DNA from: Pseudemcibacter sp038106445
Lineage (GTDB): Bacteria; Pseudomonadota; Alphaproteobacteria; Sphingomonadales; Emcibacteraceae
Direction: 5' to 3'
Assembly (NCBI GenBank): GCA_038106445.1
Contig: JAYODU010000001.1
Coordinates: forward strand, 186,001-250,000
DNA length: 64,000 bases
The notes under the pieces were generated by a model. It worked only from the letters and a program-made list of their open reading frames with translations. It did not search any database and was not told where the DNA came from. Every line of letters begins with the position of its first letter. Position 1 is the first letter of the stretch. The position numbers and the translations under genes are program-made. Shown here one piece after another: positions 26,283 through 34,888 of this stretch.

Positions 26283-27827
26283 ATGTCTGATACAGAAACC
26301 GATCTATATGAAGGGTCGCAAAAGCGTACCTTCCTGGGGCATCCCGTTGGTATTTATATTTGTTTCTTAACCGAAATGTGGGAACGTTTTTCCTATTACG
26401 GTATGAGGGCCTTACTGATCCTTTACCTGACCAAATACCATCTTTTTTCCGGTGAAAAGGCCAGCATGATATACGGGGCCTTTGTCGGTCTTGTTTACAT
26501 GCTTCCCATAATTGGCGGATATTTGTCTGATCGCTATCTTGGAAGCCGAAAATCGGTAACTTACGGTGCGATCCTGCTGGTTGCCGGTCATTCACTGATG
26601 GCCTATCACGGATCAGCCGCCTACATGGATGGTGATACCGTAGTCCGTGATGATGAAGCGATCAATATTTTCTTTCTGGCGCTTGCGTTAATCATTACCG
26701 GTGTCGGCTTTTTAAAAGCGAATATCACGACCGTTGTAGGGGCGCTTTACGGACCAAAGGACCCACGCCGGGACAGTGGTTTTACCATATTTTATCTTGG
26801 GCTAAATCTGGGAGCGCTGGTTTCCATGCTGCTAGTAGGGTATGTGGGGGAAACCTATGGCTGGAATTACGGTTTTTCCATTGCGGGGATCGGTATGCTT
26901 TTTGGCCTTCTGGTGTTTTTATGGGGACAAAAGCTGCTTGTCGGGCATGCGGAACCAAATAATCCTGAGATATTAAAAGAAAAAGCCCTATTTGGCATTT
27001 CAAAAGAAACGGCCATTTACCTGTGCGGGATCGGCATGGTCATCGCCAGCTGGATTTTAATGCAGTATCAGGAAGCGGTGGGATTTCTTCTGGGAACGTC
27101 CGGCGCCGTCATGGTTGCAATTATTGTCGCGTATGGGTTTATGAAATGTACCCGTATTGAGCGGGACCGCCTGATTGTCGCGCTGATACTGATTGTGTTT
27201 CAATCGGTTTTTTATGCCTTGTTTGAACAGCAGGCCGCGAGCCTCACCCTCCTTGCTGATCAGCAATTTGACAGAACCATATTCGGGTGGGAAGTAAAAG
27301 CCTCTCAGGTTCAGACCATGAATACATTATTTGTATGTTTGCTGGCACCGGTAATGGCATGGATATGGCTTGCACTGGGTAAAAGAAACCTTGAACCGTC
27401 AATACCGCTGAAATTTGCCATGGCGATGCTGATTATTGGGGCGGGATACATAATTTTTGCCAAAGGGCTGGCGATTGAAAATCAAAACGGCAAAAATTTC
27501 TTATGGCTTGTCTTTATTTATTTTTCCCTTTCCTGGGCGGAACTATTTATTATACCTGTCGGGCTTAGTATGATTACAAAAATAAGCGTTGCCCGCATTG
27601 TCGGCATGATGATGGGGACATGGTTCCTGTTTATGGCAGTTGGCAATTATATGGCGGGCTGGATCAGTTCCCTGATGGGGGTTGATGGTCACGGGGTTAG
27701 CGCGGAACTGGATATGACCGCGACCATGGATGTTTATACCACAATTGGGATGGTAAGTGTGGGTGTCGGTTTATTTATTATAGTACTGACCCCCCTTCTG
27801 AAAAAAGGCATGCATGGCATCCGTTAA
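26283..27827 (+). CDS. POT/PTR2-family proton-coupled oligopeptide transporter (copy 2)
   Basis: A 514-residue paralogue of the preceding gene, alignable with it over its full length without large gaps. It has the same EMWERFSYYGMR motif, GGYLSDRYLGSRKSVTYGA, FTIFYLGLNLGALVS and EQQAASLTLLADQQF. Differences cluster in the central cytoplasmic loop and middle helices (for example GISKETAIYLCGIGMVIASW), suggesting altered peptide preference. The gene starts 15 bp after copy 1 and overlaps the convergent deiodinase-like gene by the 4 bp TTAA. Dose and specificity are both plausible reasons for keeping two copies. Confidence 0.93.
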   Translation: MSDTETDLYEGSQKRTFLGHPVGIYICFLTEMWERFSYYGMRALLILYLTKYHLFSGEKASMIYGAFVGLVYMLPIIGGYLSDRYLGSRKSVTYGAILLVAGHSLMAYHGSAAYMDGDTVVRDDEAINIFFLALALIITGVGFLKANITTVVGALYGPKDPRRDSGFTIFYLGLNLGALVSMLLVGYVGETYGWNYGFSIAGIGMLFGLLVFLWGQKLLVGHAEPNNPEILKEKALFGISKETAIYLCGIGMVIASWILMQYQEAVGFLLGTSGAVMVAIIVAYGFMKCTRIERDRLIVALILIVFQSVFYALFEQQAASLTLLADQQFDRTIFGWEVKASQVQTMNTLFVCLLAPVMAWIWLALGKRNLEPSIPLKFAMAMLIIGAGYIIFAKGLAIENQNGKNFLWLVFIYFSLSWAELFIIPVGLSMITKISVARIVGMMMGTWFLFMAVGNYMAGWISSLMGVDGHGVSAELDMTATMDVYTTIGMVSVGVGLFIIVLTPLLKKGMHGIR

Positions 27828-28540
27828 AAAACGGTCATGATTTCGTCAAGCGGTTTTTTCCATTTGGCATGCTTCGGTACTGTCGCATCTTCTGCGGGAT
27901 GACCCACCACAAGGATCATTTCGGGTTTTTCACTTGCTGGGCGCTCGCATAGTTCATTTAAAAACTTCATCGGGTTTGGCGTATGCGTCAGTGTAGTAAG
28001 CCCCGCCTGATGAATCGCTGTTATGAGGAACCCGGTGGCAATACCGACAGATTCGTTCACATAATAATTTTTGAATTTTCTGCCTTTACGGTCAGTACTG
28101 GTGCGCTGGGCAAATATAACAATAAGCCACGGTGCCGTTGTAAGATGCGGTTTATGGTCATTGGTTCCAATGGGTTCAAGCGCCCCCAACCATTCGTCAC
28201 TTGCGCGACCGGCATAAAATGTGCGTTCTTCTTCTTCGGCAGCATCACGGATTTTTTGTTTATGTTCCGGGTTTTCAATCACGGCAAAATGCCACGGCTG
28301 ATGATTGGCACCGCTGGGGGCAAGCCCGGCTGCTTTGATACAATTTTCAATTACCTCGCGCGGTACAGGCCGGTCAGAATATTGCCTTACGGTATGACGT
28401 TTTTTCATCAGTTCGTAAAAGGCTTGTGACCTTTTTATCATTTCACCATCACTTATATCCCAGCGGTCGGGAATGGGCAGTTCAACATAATGATTATCAA
28501 GCGGTATTGAGGATGCGTATTTGGGGTCAGTTTCTGCCAT
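27824..28540 (-). CDS. Nitroreductase-fold flavoprotein, iodotyrosine deiodinase (IYD)-like
   Basis: A 238-residue FMN protein (start at ATG 28540 behind AGGGAT; an upstream in-frame start would add 18 residues). FMN-binding marks are MKKRHTVRQYSDRPVP and AGLAPSGANHQPWHFAV. It resembles animal iodotyrosine deiodinase more than ordinary nitroreductases: PWLIVIF, YVNESVGIATGFLITAIHQAGLTTLTHTP, and C-terminal ATVPKH-WKKPLDEIM. The three residues that grip the halotyrosine zwitterion in human IYD (Glu157, Tyr161, Lys182, from memory) have counterparts Glu105, Tyr109 and Lys130 with identical spacing. It may therefore reductively dehalogenate halotyrosines or act on tyrosine-like substrates. It lies downstream of uup on the same strand. 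Confidence 0.85.
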   Translation of the reverse strand: MAETDPKYASSIPLDNHYVELPIPDRWDISDGEMIKRSQAFYELMKKRHTVRQYSDRPVPREVIENCIKAAGLAPSGANHQPWHFAVIENPEHKQKIRDAAEEEERTFYAGRASDEWLGALEPIGTNDHKPHLTTAPWLIVIFAQRTSTDRKGRKFKNYYVNESVGIATGFLITAIHQAGLTTLTHTPNPMKFLNELCERPASEKPEMILVVGHPAEDATVPKHAKWKKPLDEIMTVF

Positions 28541-28602
28541 GGTTATCCCTGTATGATTTAAAGAATTTGCATAACTATAATTATAAGAAGTCACATGTGC
28601 AA

Positions 28603-30408
28603 CTAATTGAGTTCTTCTTTTAAAATTTCAAGCTCTAGCCATTCTTCTTCCTTAGCTTCTAGATCAAGGGAAAGTTTTTCAAGCTCTTTTGTGTATTGGG
28701 TAAAACGCGCAGGATCCTTTGAATATAGGTCGGGACTTGCAAGTTTGATTTCAAGGTCGGCAATAGTCAGGGTGAGTTGCTCGATTTCCTTCGGAAGGTT
28801 TTCCAGCGCATATTGATATTTATAACTTAGCTTTTTAGTTTTTTGGTATTTTTCGGCCTTATCCTGTTTTGATTTTGCAGGCTTAGGGTTATTTTTATGT
28901 TTTGGCGCATCAATGCGGTTTTTTCTCTGCCGTGCATAATCACTATAACCGCCGGGATATTCCCGGACATCACCGTTTCCTTCCATGGCAATGGTGGATG
29001 TGACCAGCCGATCCAGAAAATCACGGTCATGACTTACCAGCAGAAGGGTACCATCATAGTCACTGAGCACATCTTGCAGCAGGTCAAGTGTATCCATATC
29101 AAGATCATTTGTGGGTTCATCAAGTATCAGTAAATTTGTCGGTTGCGCCAGTATTTTGGCAAGCAATAGGCGGTTTTTTTCCCCGCCGGAAAGCGATCCA
29201 ACCGGGCTATAAGCCTGACTGGCATCAAATAAAAAGTCCTTCAAATAAGAAATAATATGTTGAGGATGTCCCCGCACCATGATGTGGTCACTTCCGTCAC
29301 TAAGGGTTTCCCAAACAGTGGCGGTATCTTTAATCAGGCTTCTGTTTTGATCTAGAAAGGTTGCTTCAAGATTTGTACCAAGCTTGACACTGCCCTGATC
29401 CGGGTTTTTCTGACCGGTTAATAATTTGAGCAGGGTTGTTTTTCCGGCACCATTCGGGCCGATAATGCCAACCCTGTCACCTCGAAGGATTTTTACTGAA
29501 AAATCCTTAAGTATAATATTGTCTCCATATGCAGCACTTATTTTGTGTGCCTCTATCACCTTTTTACCGGACGTTTTGCCGCTGTCTGTGGCAATCCTTA
29601 CGCTTCCTGTTACAGCAATTTGCGAAGCGCGTTTTTCACGAAGCTCCCAAAGGTTTCGCATACGTCCCATGTTGCGTTTGCGTCTTGCGGTTATACCTTT
29701 ATGGGACCAGTCCGTTTCCTTTTCAATAAGCTTGTCAAGCTTTGCGCGTTCGGTTGCTTCCTGCTCCAGAATAGTTTCCGACCAGTTTTCAAAATGTGAA
29801 AATCCTTTATCAAGCCCTCGGACAATGCCACGGTCAAGCCAGAATGTCGTGTTGGTCAGGTTATTCAGAAAAGCACGGTCATGGCTGATAAGCACCAAAG
29901 CGCCGCGCCATGCTTTTAGTTTTTCTTCAAGCCATTCTATGGTTGCGATATCAAGATGGTTTGTGGGTTCATCAAGTAGCAGGATATCTGTTTCGCTCAC
30001 TAATGCCCGTGCGATGGCAGCACGCCGTTTTTCACCACCTGACATTGTGTCTGTGGCCATTTCAGCATCAAGACCGATTTCGGCAAGCATAATATCCACC
30101 TGAAACTTATCATGTTCAGAACTGCTGACCAGTCCGGAGGCGACATAGTCATGGGTAGTTTTATACCAGCTTAAATCCGGGTCCTGTTCAAGATATGTGA
30201 CATGACATCCCGGCTGGATAAATCGTTCACCACTGTCCGGTTCAACGGTGCCATGAATAATTTTCATTAATGTTGATTTCCCGGCCCCGTTCCGCCCGAC
30301 CAGTGAGATGCGGTCGGTGGAACCAATTGCCAGATCAACACCTTTAAACAGTGGATTAGCACCAAAGCGAAGGGTCATTTCTGTGAGTGTAAGCAACGGA
30401 GGAGCCAT
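28603..30408 (-). CDS. uup: ABC-F ATPase Uup
   Basis: A soluble ABC-F protein of 601 residues with two ATPase domains and no membrane segment; family members act on ribosomes, and Uup has also been linked to DNA stability. The first domain has Walker A GRNGAGKST (about residues 38-46), signature MSGGEKRR and Walker B LLLDEPTNHLD. The second has GPNGAGKTT, SLSGGEKNR and LLILDEPTNDLD. A charged linker and a C-terminal coiled coil (about residues 520-600, ALENLPKEIEQLTLTIADLE, ELEKLSLDLEAKEEEWLELE) are specific for Uup rather than EttA or YheS. The deiodinase-like gene follows 62 bp downstream. Confidence 0.92.
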   Translation of the reverse strand: MAPPLLTLTEMTLRFGANPLFKGVDLAIGSTDRISLVGRNGAGKSTLMKIIHGTVEPDSGERFIQPGCHVTYLEQDPDLSWYKTTHDYVASGLVSSSEHDKFQVDIMLAEIGLDAEMATDTMSGGEKRRAAIARALVSETDILLLDEPTNHLDIATIEWLEEKLKAWRGALVLISHDRAFLNNLTNTTFWLDRGIVRGLDKGFSHFENWSETILEQEATERAKLDKLIEKETDWSHKGITARRKRNMGRMRNLWELREKRASQIAVTGSVRIATDSGKTSGKKVIEAHKISAAYGDNIILKDFSVKILRGDRVGIIGPNGAGKTTLLKLLTGQKNPDQGSVKLGTNLEATFLDQNRSLIKDTATVWETLSDGSDHIMVRGHPQHIISYLKDFLFDASQAYSPVGSLSGGEKNRLLLAKILAQPTNLLILDEPTNDLDMDTLDLLQDVLSDYDGTLLLVSHDRDFLDRLVTSTIAMEGNGDVREYPGGYSDYARQRKNRIDAPKHKNNPKPAKSKQDKAEKYQKTKKLSYKYQYALENLPKEIEQLTLTIADLEIKLASPDLYSKDPARFTQYTKELEKLSLDLEAKEEEWLELEILKEELN

Positions 30409-30540
30409 TTAATTATTTCTCTTGCATAAAAGATACTGGAAATAACATAATTGTGATCTTCTGTTAATAGAAACATAAGGGTATAGAACCTATATATAAG
30501 TTGCGGGAATTAGAATAACTTTAACCAGTAAGGTAACATA

Positions 30541-31497
30541 ATGTTGATTAAGATCAAAAATTCATGGGAACTAACAGAAAATGATGTAACTTCGCAAAGC
30601 GCCTATTTATCAAGGCGTGATCTTCTAAAAACAGCTGGGATCATAACAGTTGGTGGCATTGCAAATATGATGGTGCCGGGGTTTTCACTGGCTGAAACGG
30701 CGTTAAAATCAAAAGCAAACGAATATGACGGTGGTGATCTTCGCGATGAGCAAACAGCAATAGAAGCGGTTCGACGTTATAATAACTTTTACGAATTCGG
30801 GATGAACAAGGACGACCCGGCAAGGAATGCCCATACATTAAAACCAAAACCATGGACCGTGGCTGTTGATGGTCATTGTGAAAATAAGGGGACCTATACG
30901 GTTGAAGACCTTATCGATTTTAATAATCTTGAGGAACGTATTTATCGTATGCGCTGCGTTGAAGCGTGGTCCATGGTGATCCCATGGGTCGGTGTGCCCC
31001 TGTCCAGTATAATTGATAAACTCTCTCCCACTTCAAACGCTAAATATGTTTATTTTGAAACCCTTGTTGATGAAGATCAGATGCCGGGTCAGCGGCGTGG
31101 TATCATCAAATGGCCATACCGCGAAGGGTTAAGGATGGATGAAGCCATGCACCCGCTGACGATCATGGCCGTTGGTCTTTATGGTGAAACGTTGGCTAAC
31201 CAGAATGGTGCACCAATGCGGCTTGTTGTACCCTGGAAATATGGTTTTAAAGGTGTGAAATCGATCGTAAAAATATCCATCGTGGAAAATGAACCCAATT
31301 CAAGCTGGATGCGTCTGGCACCCCATGAATACGGGTTTTATGCAAACGTTAATCCCGATGTACCCCACCCCCGCTGGTCGCAGTCCAAGGAACGCAGAAT
31401 TGGTGATTTCAGCAGGCGGGCCACTTTAATGTTTAATGGATATGGCGAAGAAGTGGCCCATCTTTATACCGGGATGGATCTTCGGAAGTATTATTGA
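30541..31497 (+). CDS. msrP: Periplasmic methionine-sulfoxide reductase catalytic subunit MsrP
   Basis: A molybdopterin enzyme that reduces oxidised methionine residues in periplasmic proteins. The 318-residue precursor has a Tat signal with SRRDLLK at residues 24-30 and a hydrophobic stretch to about residue 50. The Mo ligand is Cys139 in YRMRCVEAWSMVIPWVG, and SSWMRLAPHEYGFYANVNP near the C-terminus is typical of MsrP/YedY. Electrons come from the membrane haem protein MsrQ, whose gene starts inside the msrP stop codon (TGATG). It is the first gene of msrPQ-yjbQ. No CusRS-like hypochlorite sensor pair is adjacent. Confidence 0.95.
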   Translation: MLIKIKNSWELTENDVTSQSAYLSRRDLLKTAGIITVGGIANMMVPGFSLAETALKSKANEYDGGDLRDEQTAIEAVRRYNNFYEFGMNKDDPARNAHTLKPKPWTVAVDGHCENKGTYTVEDLIDFNNLEERIYRMRCVEAWSMVIPWVGVPLSSIIDKLSPTSNAKYVYFETLVDEDQMPGQRRGIIKWPYREGLRMDEAMHPLTIMAVGLYGETLANQNGAPMRLVVPWKYGFKGVKSIVKISIVENEPNSSWMRLAPHEYGFYANVNPDVPHPRWSQSKERRIGDFSRRATLMFNGYGEEVAHLYTGMDLRKYY

Positions 31498-32117
31498 TGA
31501 TTAAAGATCCCGTAAGGCCCATTCTGCATTTGTTATGTGCGGCACCGGCTATCTGGCTTGGTTATCAGATCTGGTTATGGCTTAATTTTCTACCCCATGA
31601 ACTGACAGCTAACCCAATAGAATTTAACACTGATTTCACAGGTGACTGGACAATCCGGTTTTTGCTGGTCACACTTTCAATTACACCCATCGCCAAACTC
31701 ACTAAATTGCGTGTTTTAAAATATCGTCGGGCGGTCGGGCTTTATGCTTTTCTATATGGGCTTCTTCATTTTCTTAATTATATGGTGCTTGATTATTACT
31801 TTGACTGGCCACTAATACTCGAGGACATATTCAAAAGACCGGCGATTAGCTTTGGTATGGTGGCGTTTACAATTCTTATTCCGCTTGCGGTGACATCCTT
31901 CCAATTTATGATGAAGAAACTTGGTAAAAACTGGCAAAAGCTTCATAGGTTAATTTATGTAATCACCATTTGCGCCGTTATACATAATTATATGATGGTC
32001 AAAGCCGATGTACTTATACCCGTTATTCATGCTATGATCCTGACAGGTTTGTTAGGGTACCGGGTTTATTTGAATTGGAACAAACGGAAAATACGCTTAA
32101 AAAAACAAACAGTATGA
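31497..32117 (+). CDS. msrQ: MsrQ haem-binding membrane subunit
   Basis: The inner-membrane partner that passes quinol or flavin electrons to MsrP. I start it at ATG 31497, overlapping the msrP TGA by one base, rather than the TTG at 31494; the length is then 206 residues. Six membrane helices of the ferric-reductase-like fold are visible (ILHLLCAAPAIWLGYQIWLW, AVGLYAFLYGLLHFLNYMV, ISFGMVAFTILIPLAVTSF, VITICAVIHNYMM). Histidines in LLHFLNY, WQKLHRL and AVIHNYM are the expected haem b ligands. The gene overlaps yjbQ by ATGA. Confidence 0.93.
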   Translation: MIKDPVRPILHLLCAAPAIWLGYQIWLWLNFLPHELTANPIEFNTDFTGDWTIRFLLVTLSITPIAKLTKLRVLKYRRAVGLYAFLYGLLHFLNYMVLDYYFDWPLILEDIFKRPAISFGMVAFTILIPLAVTSFQFMMKKLGKNWQKLHRLIYVITICAVIHNYMMVKADVLIPVIHAMILTGLLGYRVYLNWNKRKIRLKKQTV

Positions 32118-32533
32118 AACAATCTTCGCATAGCATTACGTTTCAGACAACGGGATCTAGTCTGCTTGATATAACAGGCCCGGTATGTATGTGGGTGCGT
32201 GAGCAGGGTTTAACCGAAGGGTTGCTGACCATATTCATCCGCCATACGTCGGCGTCCCTGACAATACAGGAAAATGCCGATCCGGATGTGCTTTTTGATC
32301 TCAATAATTTTTTTAGAAAGCTGGTGCCCGATGATCCGCGCCTATACCGGCATAATGCAGAAGGTCCCGATGACATGCCGGCTCATATAAAATCGGCACT
32401 TACAAATACGCAACTTAGCATCCCGATAGTGGACGGCGATATGGTGCTCGGTACATGGCAGGGTATTTATATTTTTGAGCACCGGGCCCATGCCCATAAA
32501 AGGACTGTTTCACTTCATATAATGGGTGAATAA
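32114..32533 (+). CDS. yjbQ: YjbQ/UPF0047 family protein
   Basis: A 139-residue protein of the YjbQ family (start at ATG 32114, a 4-bp ATGA overlap with msrQ; an in-frame ATG 39 bp upstream lies inside msrQ and lacks support). Some members have weak thiamine-phosphate synthase activity, but the physiological function is unsettled. Conserved features are FIRHTSASLTIQENADPDVLFDL near residues 40-60, the metal-binding His cluster in YRHNAEGPDDMPAHIKSAL, and GTWQGIYIFEHRAHAHKR near the end. Its tight coupling to msrPQ suggests shared expression under oxidative stress, which is inference. Confidence 0.88.
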   Translation: MKQSSHSITFQTTGSSLLDITGPVCMWVREQGLTEGLLTIFIRHTSASLTIQENADPDVLFDLNNFFRKLVPDDPRLYRHNAEGPDDMPAHIKSALTNTQLSIPIVDGDMVLGTWQGIYIFEHRAHAHKRTVSLHIMGE

Positions 32534-32589
32534 ATACTGTACATATGATTTTTATCCCGTCTATACTGCAAAAAACAGCAGGAAACAAA

Positions 32590-33861
32590 ATGGATAAATT
32601 TATATCTGAAAATAAGCTCATTGACACACGTCGTGGTCTTCTTAAAAAAATAGGCTTAAGCTCGATTATTGCTACAGGTTTGGCCGGTTCAAAAGTGCTT
32701 GCGCAGGGTATTAATTTTGCGGATAGCAAGAACCTTACCGATGATCAGTTATTTGCCGAAGTCAGAAATCAGCTGATGCTGAAAAAAGGCATTGTGTACC
32801 TTAACACGGGTACACTTGGCCCTGCACCAAGGCTTGTGAATGATAAAATAGCGGCTCTAATGACCCGCCTCGAAGGAAATCCGGCAATCGAAAATTTTGG
32901 GCCAATGGGGCAACAAATGGAACTTACCCGGGGCAAGGTGGCATCATTTATGGGTGTGGATGAGGATGAAATTATCCTTACCCGCAATACGACCGAAGGG
33001 ATCAGTACGGTTTGTTCCGGTATAGAATGGCAGGCAGGTGATGAAATCCTGACGACAAATCACGAACATGGCGGTGCGGAAACCGGACTTGATTTTTTAC
33101 GTGATACCAAAGGGGCGGTGATTAATAAAATAACCATGCCCTATCCTGCAAATAACAAACAGGAACTTCTTGATCTGATTTCCGCCAATATAACGGATAA
33201 AACCAGAATTCTGCTTCTTAGTCATGTTGAAACCGTCACGGGTCTGCGCTGGCCGATTAAAGACGTGGCTAAATTAATCGAAGGGCGAAATATACTTTTC
33301 ATCGTTGATGGTGCCCAGGCACCGGGTATGCTTCATATTGATCTACATGATTTGGGATGCGACGTTTATGCCTGTAGTGGTCATAAATGGATTATGGGAC
33401 CGAAGGAAACCGGTATACTTTATCTTAAGAAAGATATTCAGCATCTGGTCAATAACGTTTTTATTACAGGTGGCTACGGTGTTTATTCACATTCATCGGG
33501 TACGAGAAACGCACCTAATATCATTGGTTTTGGGGACGTTCTCGAATGGCATATGGCAATAGGGACACGGCGTACGGAGGCAAGATGCATGGCACTTGCC
33601 GATTATTGTCGCGCCGAACTTTCAAAACTGGACAAGGTTGACATTATAAGTCCGGATAATCCGGAACTTTCATCTGCAATTATCAGCTTCAGTCTTGATG
33701 ACGATGTGTCTAACGGCGAAGTGTTCAGCGGAATGCGTGATAAAGGCATCACGATTAAGCGCCTGCCGCAGTATAATGCGATACGTATTTCCAATCATAT
33801 GTTCACAACTAATAAAGATGTGGATCAGATGATCGCTTCGCTAAAGGAATATCTGACTTAG
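32590..33861 (+). CDS. Class V aminotransferase-fold PLP enzyme with Tat-type signal
   Basis: A 423-residue PLP enzyme related to cysteine desulfurases and isopenicillin-N epimerase. I use ATG 32590 behind AGGAAAC rather than an in-frame ATG 45 bp upstream. Residues 12-38 read as a twin-arginine signal: DTRRGLLKK, hydrophobic SSIIATGLAG and LAQ, so export after folding with bound PLP is likely. The catalytic domain has YLNTGTLGPAPR, TRNTTEGIS, FIVDGAQAPGMLHIDL and the PLP lysine at about residue 266 in CSGHKWIMGPKETG. A hairpin overlaps its stop. The substrate is unknown. It may be transcribed with msrPQ-yjbQ. Confidence 0.85.
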   Translation: MDKFISENKLIDTRRGLLKKIGLSSIIATGLAGSKVLAQGINFADSKNLTDDQLFAEVRNQLMLKKGIVYLNTGTLGPAPRLVNDKIAALMTRLEGNPAIENFGPMGQQMELTRGKVASFMGVDEDEIILTRNTTEGISTVCSGIEWQAGDEILTTNHEHGGAETGLDFLRDTKGAVINKITMPYPANNKQELLDLISANITDKTRILLLSHVETVTGLRWPIKDVAKLIEGRNILFIVDGAQAPGMLHIDLHDLGCDVYACSGHKWIMGPKETGILYLKKDIQHLVNNVFITGGYGVYSHSSGTRNAPNIIGFGDVLEWHMAIGTRRTEARCMALADYCRAELSKLDKVDIISPDNPELSSAIISFSLDDDVSNGEVFSGMRDKGITIKRLPQYNAIRISNHMFTTNKDVDQMIASLKEYLT

Positions 33862-33883
33862 GCCCCGCCAACAACGGGGCCTA
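33859..33883. terminator. GC-rich hairpin at a convergent junction, possible terminator
   Basis: TAGGCCCCG (33859-33867) pairs perfectly with CGGGGCCTA (33875-33883) across a 7-nt loop, starting in the stop codon of the PLP-enzyme gene and preceding the DUF481 gene end at 33908. No U tract follows on either strand, so it is a weak intrinsic terminator or an RNA-stabilising 3' stem. Confidence 0.55.
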
Positions 33884-33907
33884 GCTCAATCTTAGCCCAG
33901 CCCGATC

Positions 33908-34873
33908 TTAAAAGTCGTAAAGAATTCCGATACGCGTAATTGTGTCTGTTTTCTTACGGTCAATGGGCGCATCGCGGTTGTAAATCACATCAAATGATAG
34001 TTTGCTGCTTAGTGCACCGCTTATCTGCAATGTATAATCCGATTTATTTTCTATAACGACCTTATTCCCGACATAAACCTTTGTTTCGTTTTCAAAGTCA
34101 CTTCGTTCATTAATGTTCCATGAAAACAGACTTGATGCATAAGCTGTGATGTCTGTTTCATAATCTGATACTGCGGTCGGCCTTGTGATCAGCACGGCAG
34201 GGCCGGCCTCAAGGTTCCATTTATAGCTGTCATTGTCGAACACATGAACACCATAACCGGCATTGAGCGTGAACCGTTTGTTAAATGCACCAAAGCTATC
34301 ACCTTCAAAGCTGGCAAAGCCGGATACATAGGAAATTTCACTTACGCTGTAATCATTTTTAAATGCAACCCCGTACCGTCTTTTGTTTGTCACACCATCA
34401 CTGGTGTTAAAATCGAAATATGTCGTGATGGTTTGCTGGAAAGGTTCGGCATCGCGGAAGAATTTTGTGGCTGCCCCGAATGATTTCTGATCCGTATTAC
34501 CCGTTGTAAAGACGCCTGTCAGTTCAATTTCCTTTTCCCATCCCGGAAGAAATGAGTTGGATACTCTTTCGGCTGTGCTATCAGAAAAAATGCTATCATC
34601 AGAAACAAGCGGTGGCGGTGGAGCTGGCTCTGGTTCAGGTGCCGGTTCAGGCATGATCTGCATTGCCACGTTCCTGATTTCCGCTTCGTCATCAGGATTT
34701 GCAGCGATCAGCAATTCAACAAGCGTTGCGAAATCCTTGCCGCCATCTTTTTCTGCAGCTACCATGAGCAGGTTAAACTGTTCGGGTGTTACCTCCGCAT
34801 GCAGGGTATTTGGAAGGAGGGGCAGGCAAAGCAGTCCAGTACCCAGAGCTACTTGAGCTAGTCTTCTGGTCAT
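33908..34873 (-). CDS. DUF481 (YdiY-like) outer-membrane beta-barrel protein
   Basis: A 321-residue envelope protein. The signal peptide covers residues 1-26 (LAQVALGTGLLCLPLLPNTLHA). A helical segment and a Pro/Glu-rich linker (PEPAPEPEPAPPPP, about residues 71-86) follow. The DUF481 barrel begins near residue 110 with LPGWEKEIELTGVFTTGNTDQKSFGAATKF and ends DTITRIGILYDF, with the C-terminal Phe used for barrel insertion. Members are described as salt-induced outer-membrane proteins, without a known molecular function. The acidic/proline linker may span the peptidoglycan. It is downstream of the YceI gene (15-bp gap) and probably co-transcribed. Confidence 0.85.
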   Translation of the reverse strand: MTRRLAQVALGTGLLCLPLLPNTLHAEVTPEQFNLLMVAAEKDGGKDFATLVELLIAANPDDEAEIRNVAMQIMPEPAPEPEPAPPPPLVSDDSIFSDSTAERVSNSFLPGWEKEIELTGVFTTGNTDQKSFGAATKFFRDAEPFQQTITTYFDFNTSDGVTNKRRYGVAFKNDYSVSEISYVSGFASFEGDSFGAFNKRFTLNAGYGVHVFDNDSYKWNLEAGPAVLITRPTAVSDYETDITAYASSLFSWNINERSDFENETKVYVGNKVVIENKSDYTLQISGALSSKLSFDVIYNRDAPIDRKKTDTITRIGILYDF

Positions 34874-34888
34874 TTTCTTATTCAGGTC

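Noticed and set aside
29426..30103. A 225-codon plus-strand frame opposite uup
   Set aside because: It lies entirely within uup on the other strand, has low-complexity Ser/Arg-rich composition and no motif. It is a shadow of a well-supported ABC-F gene.
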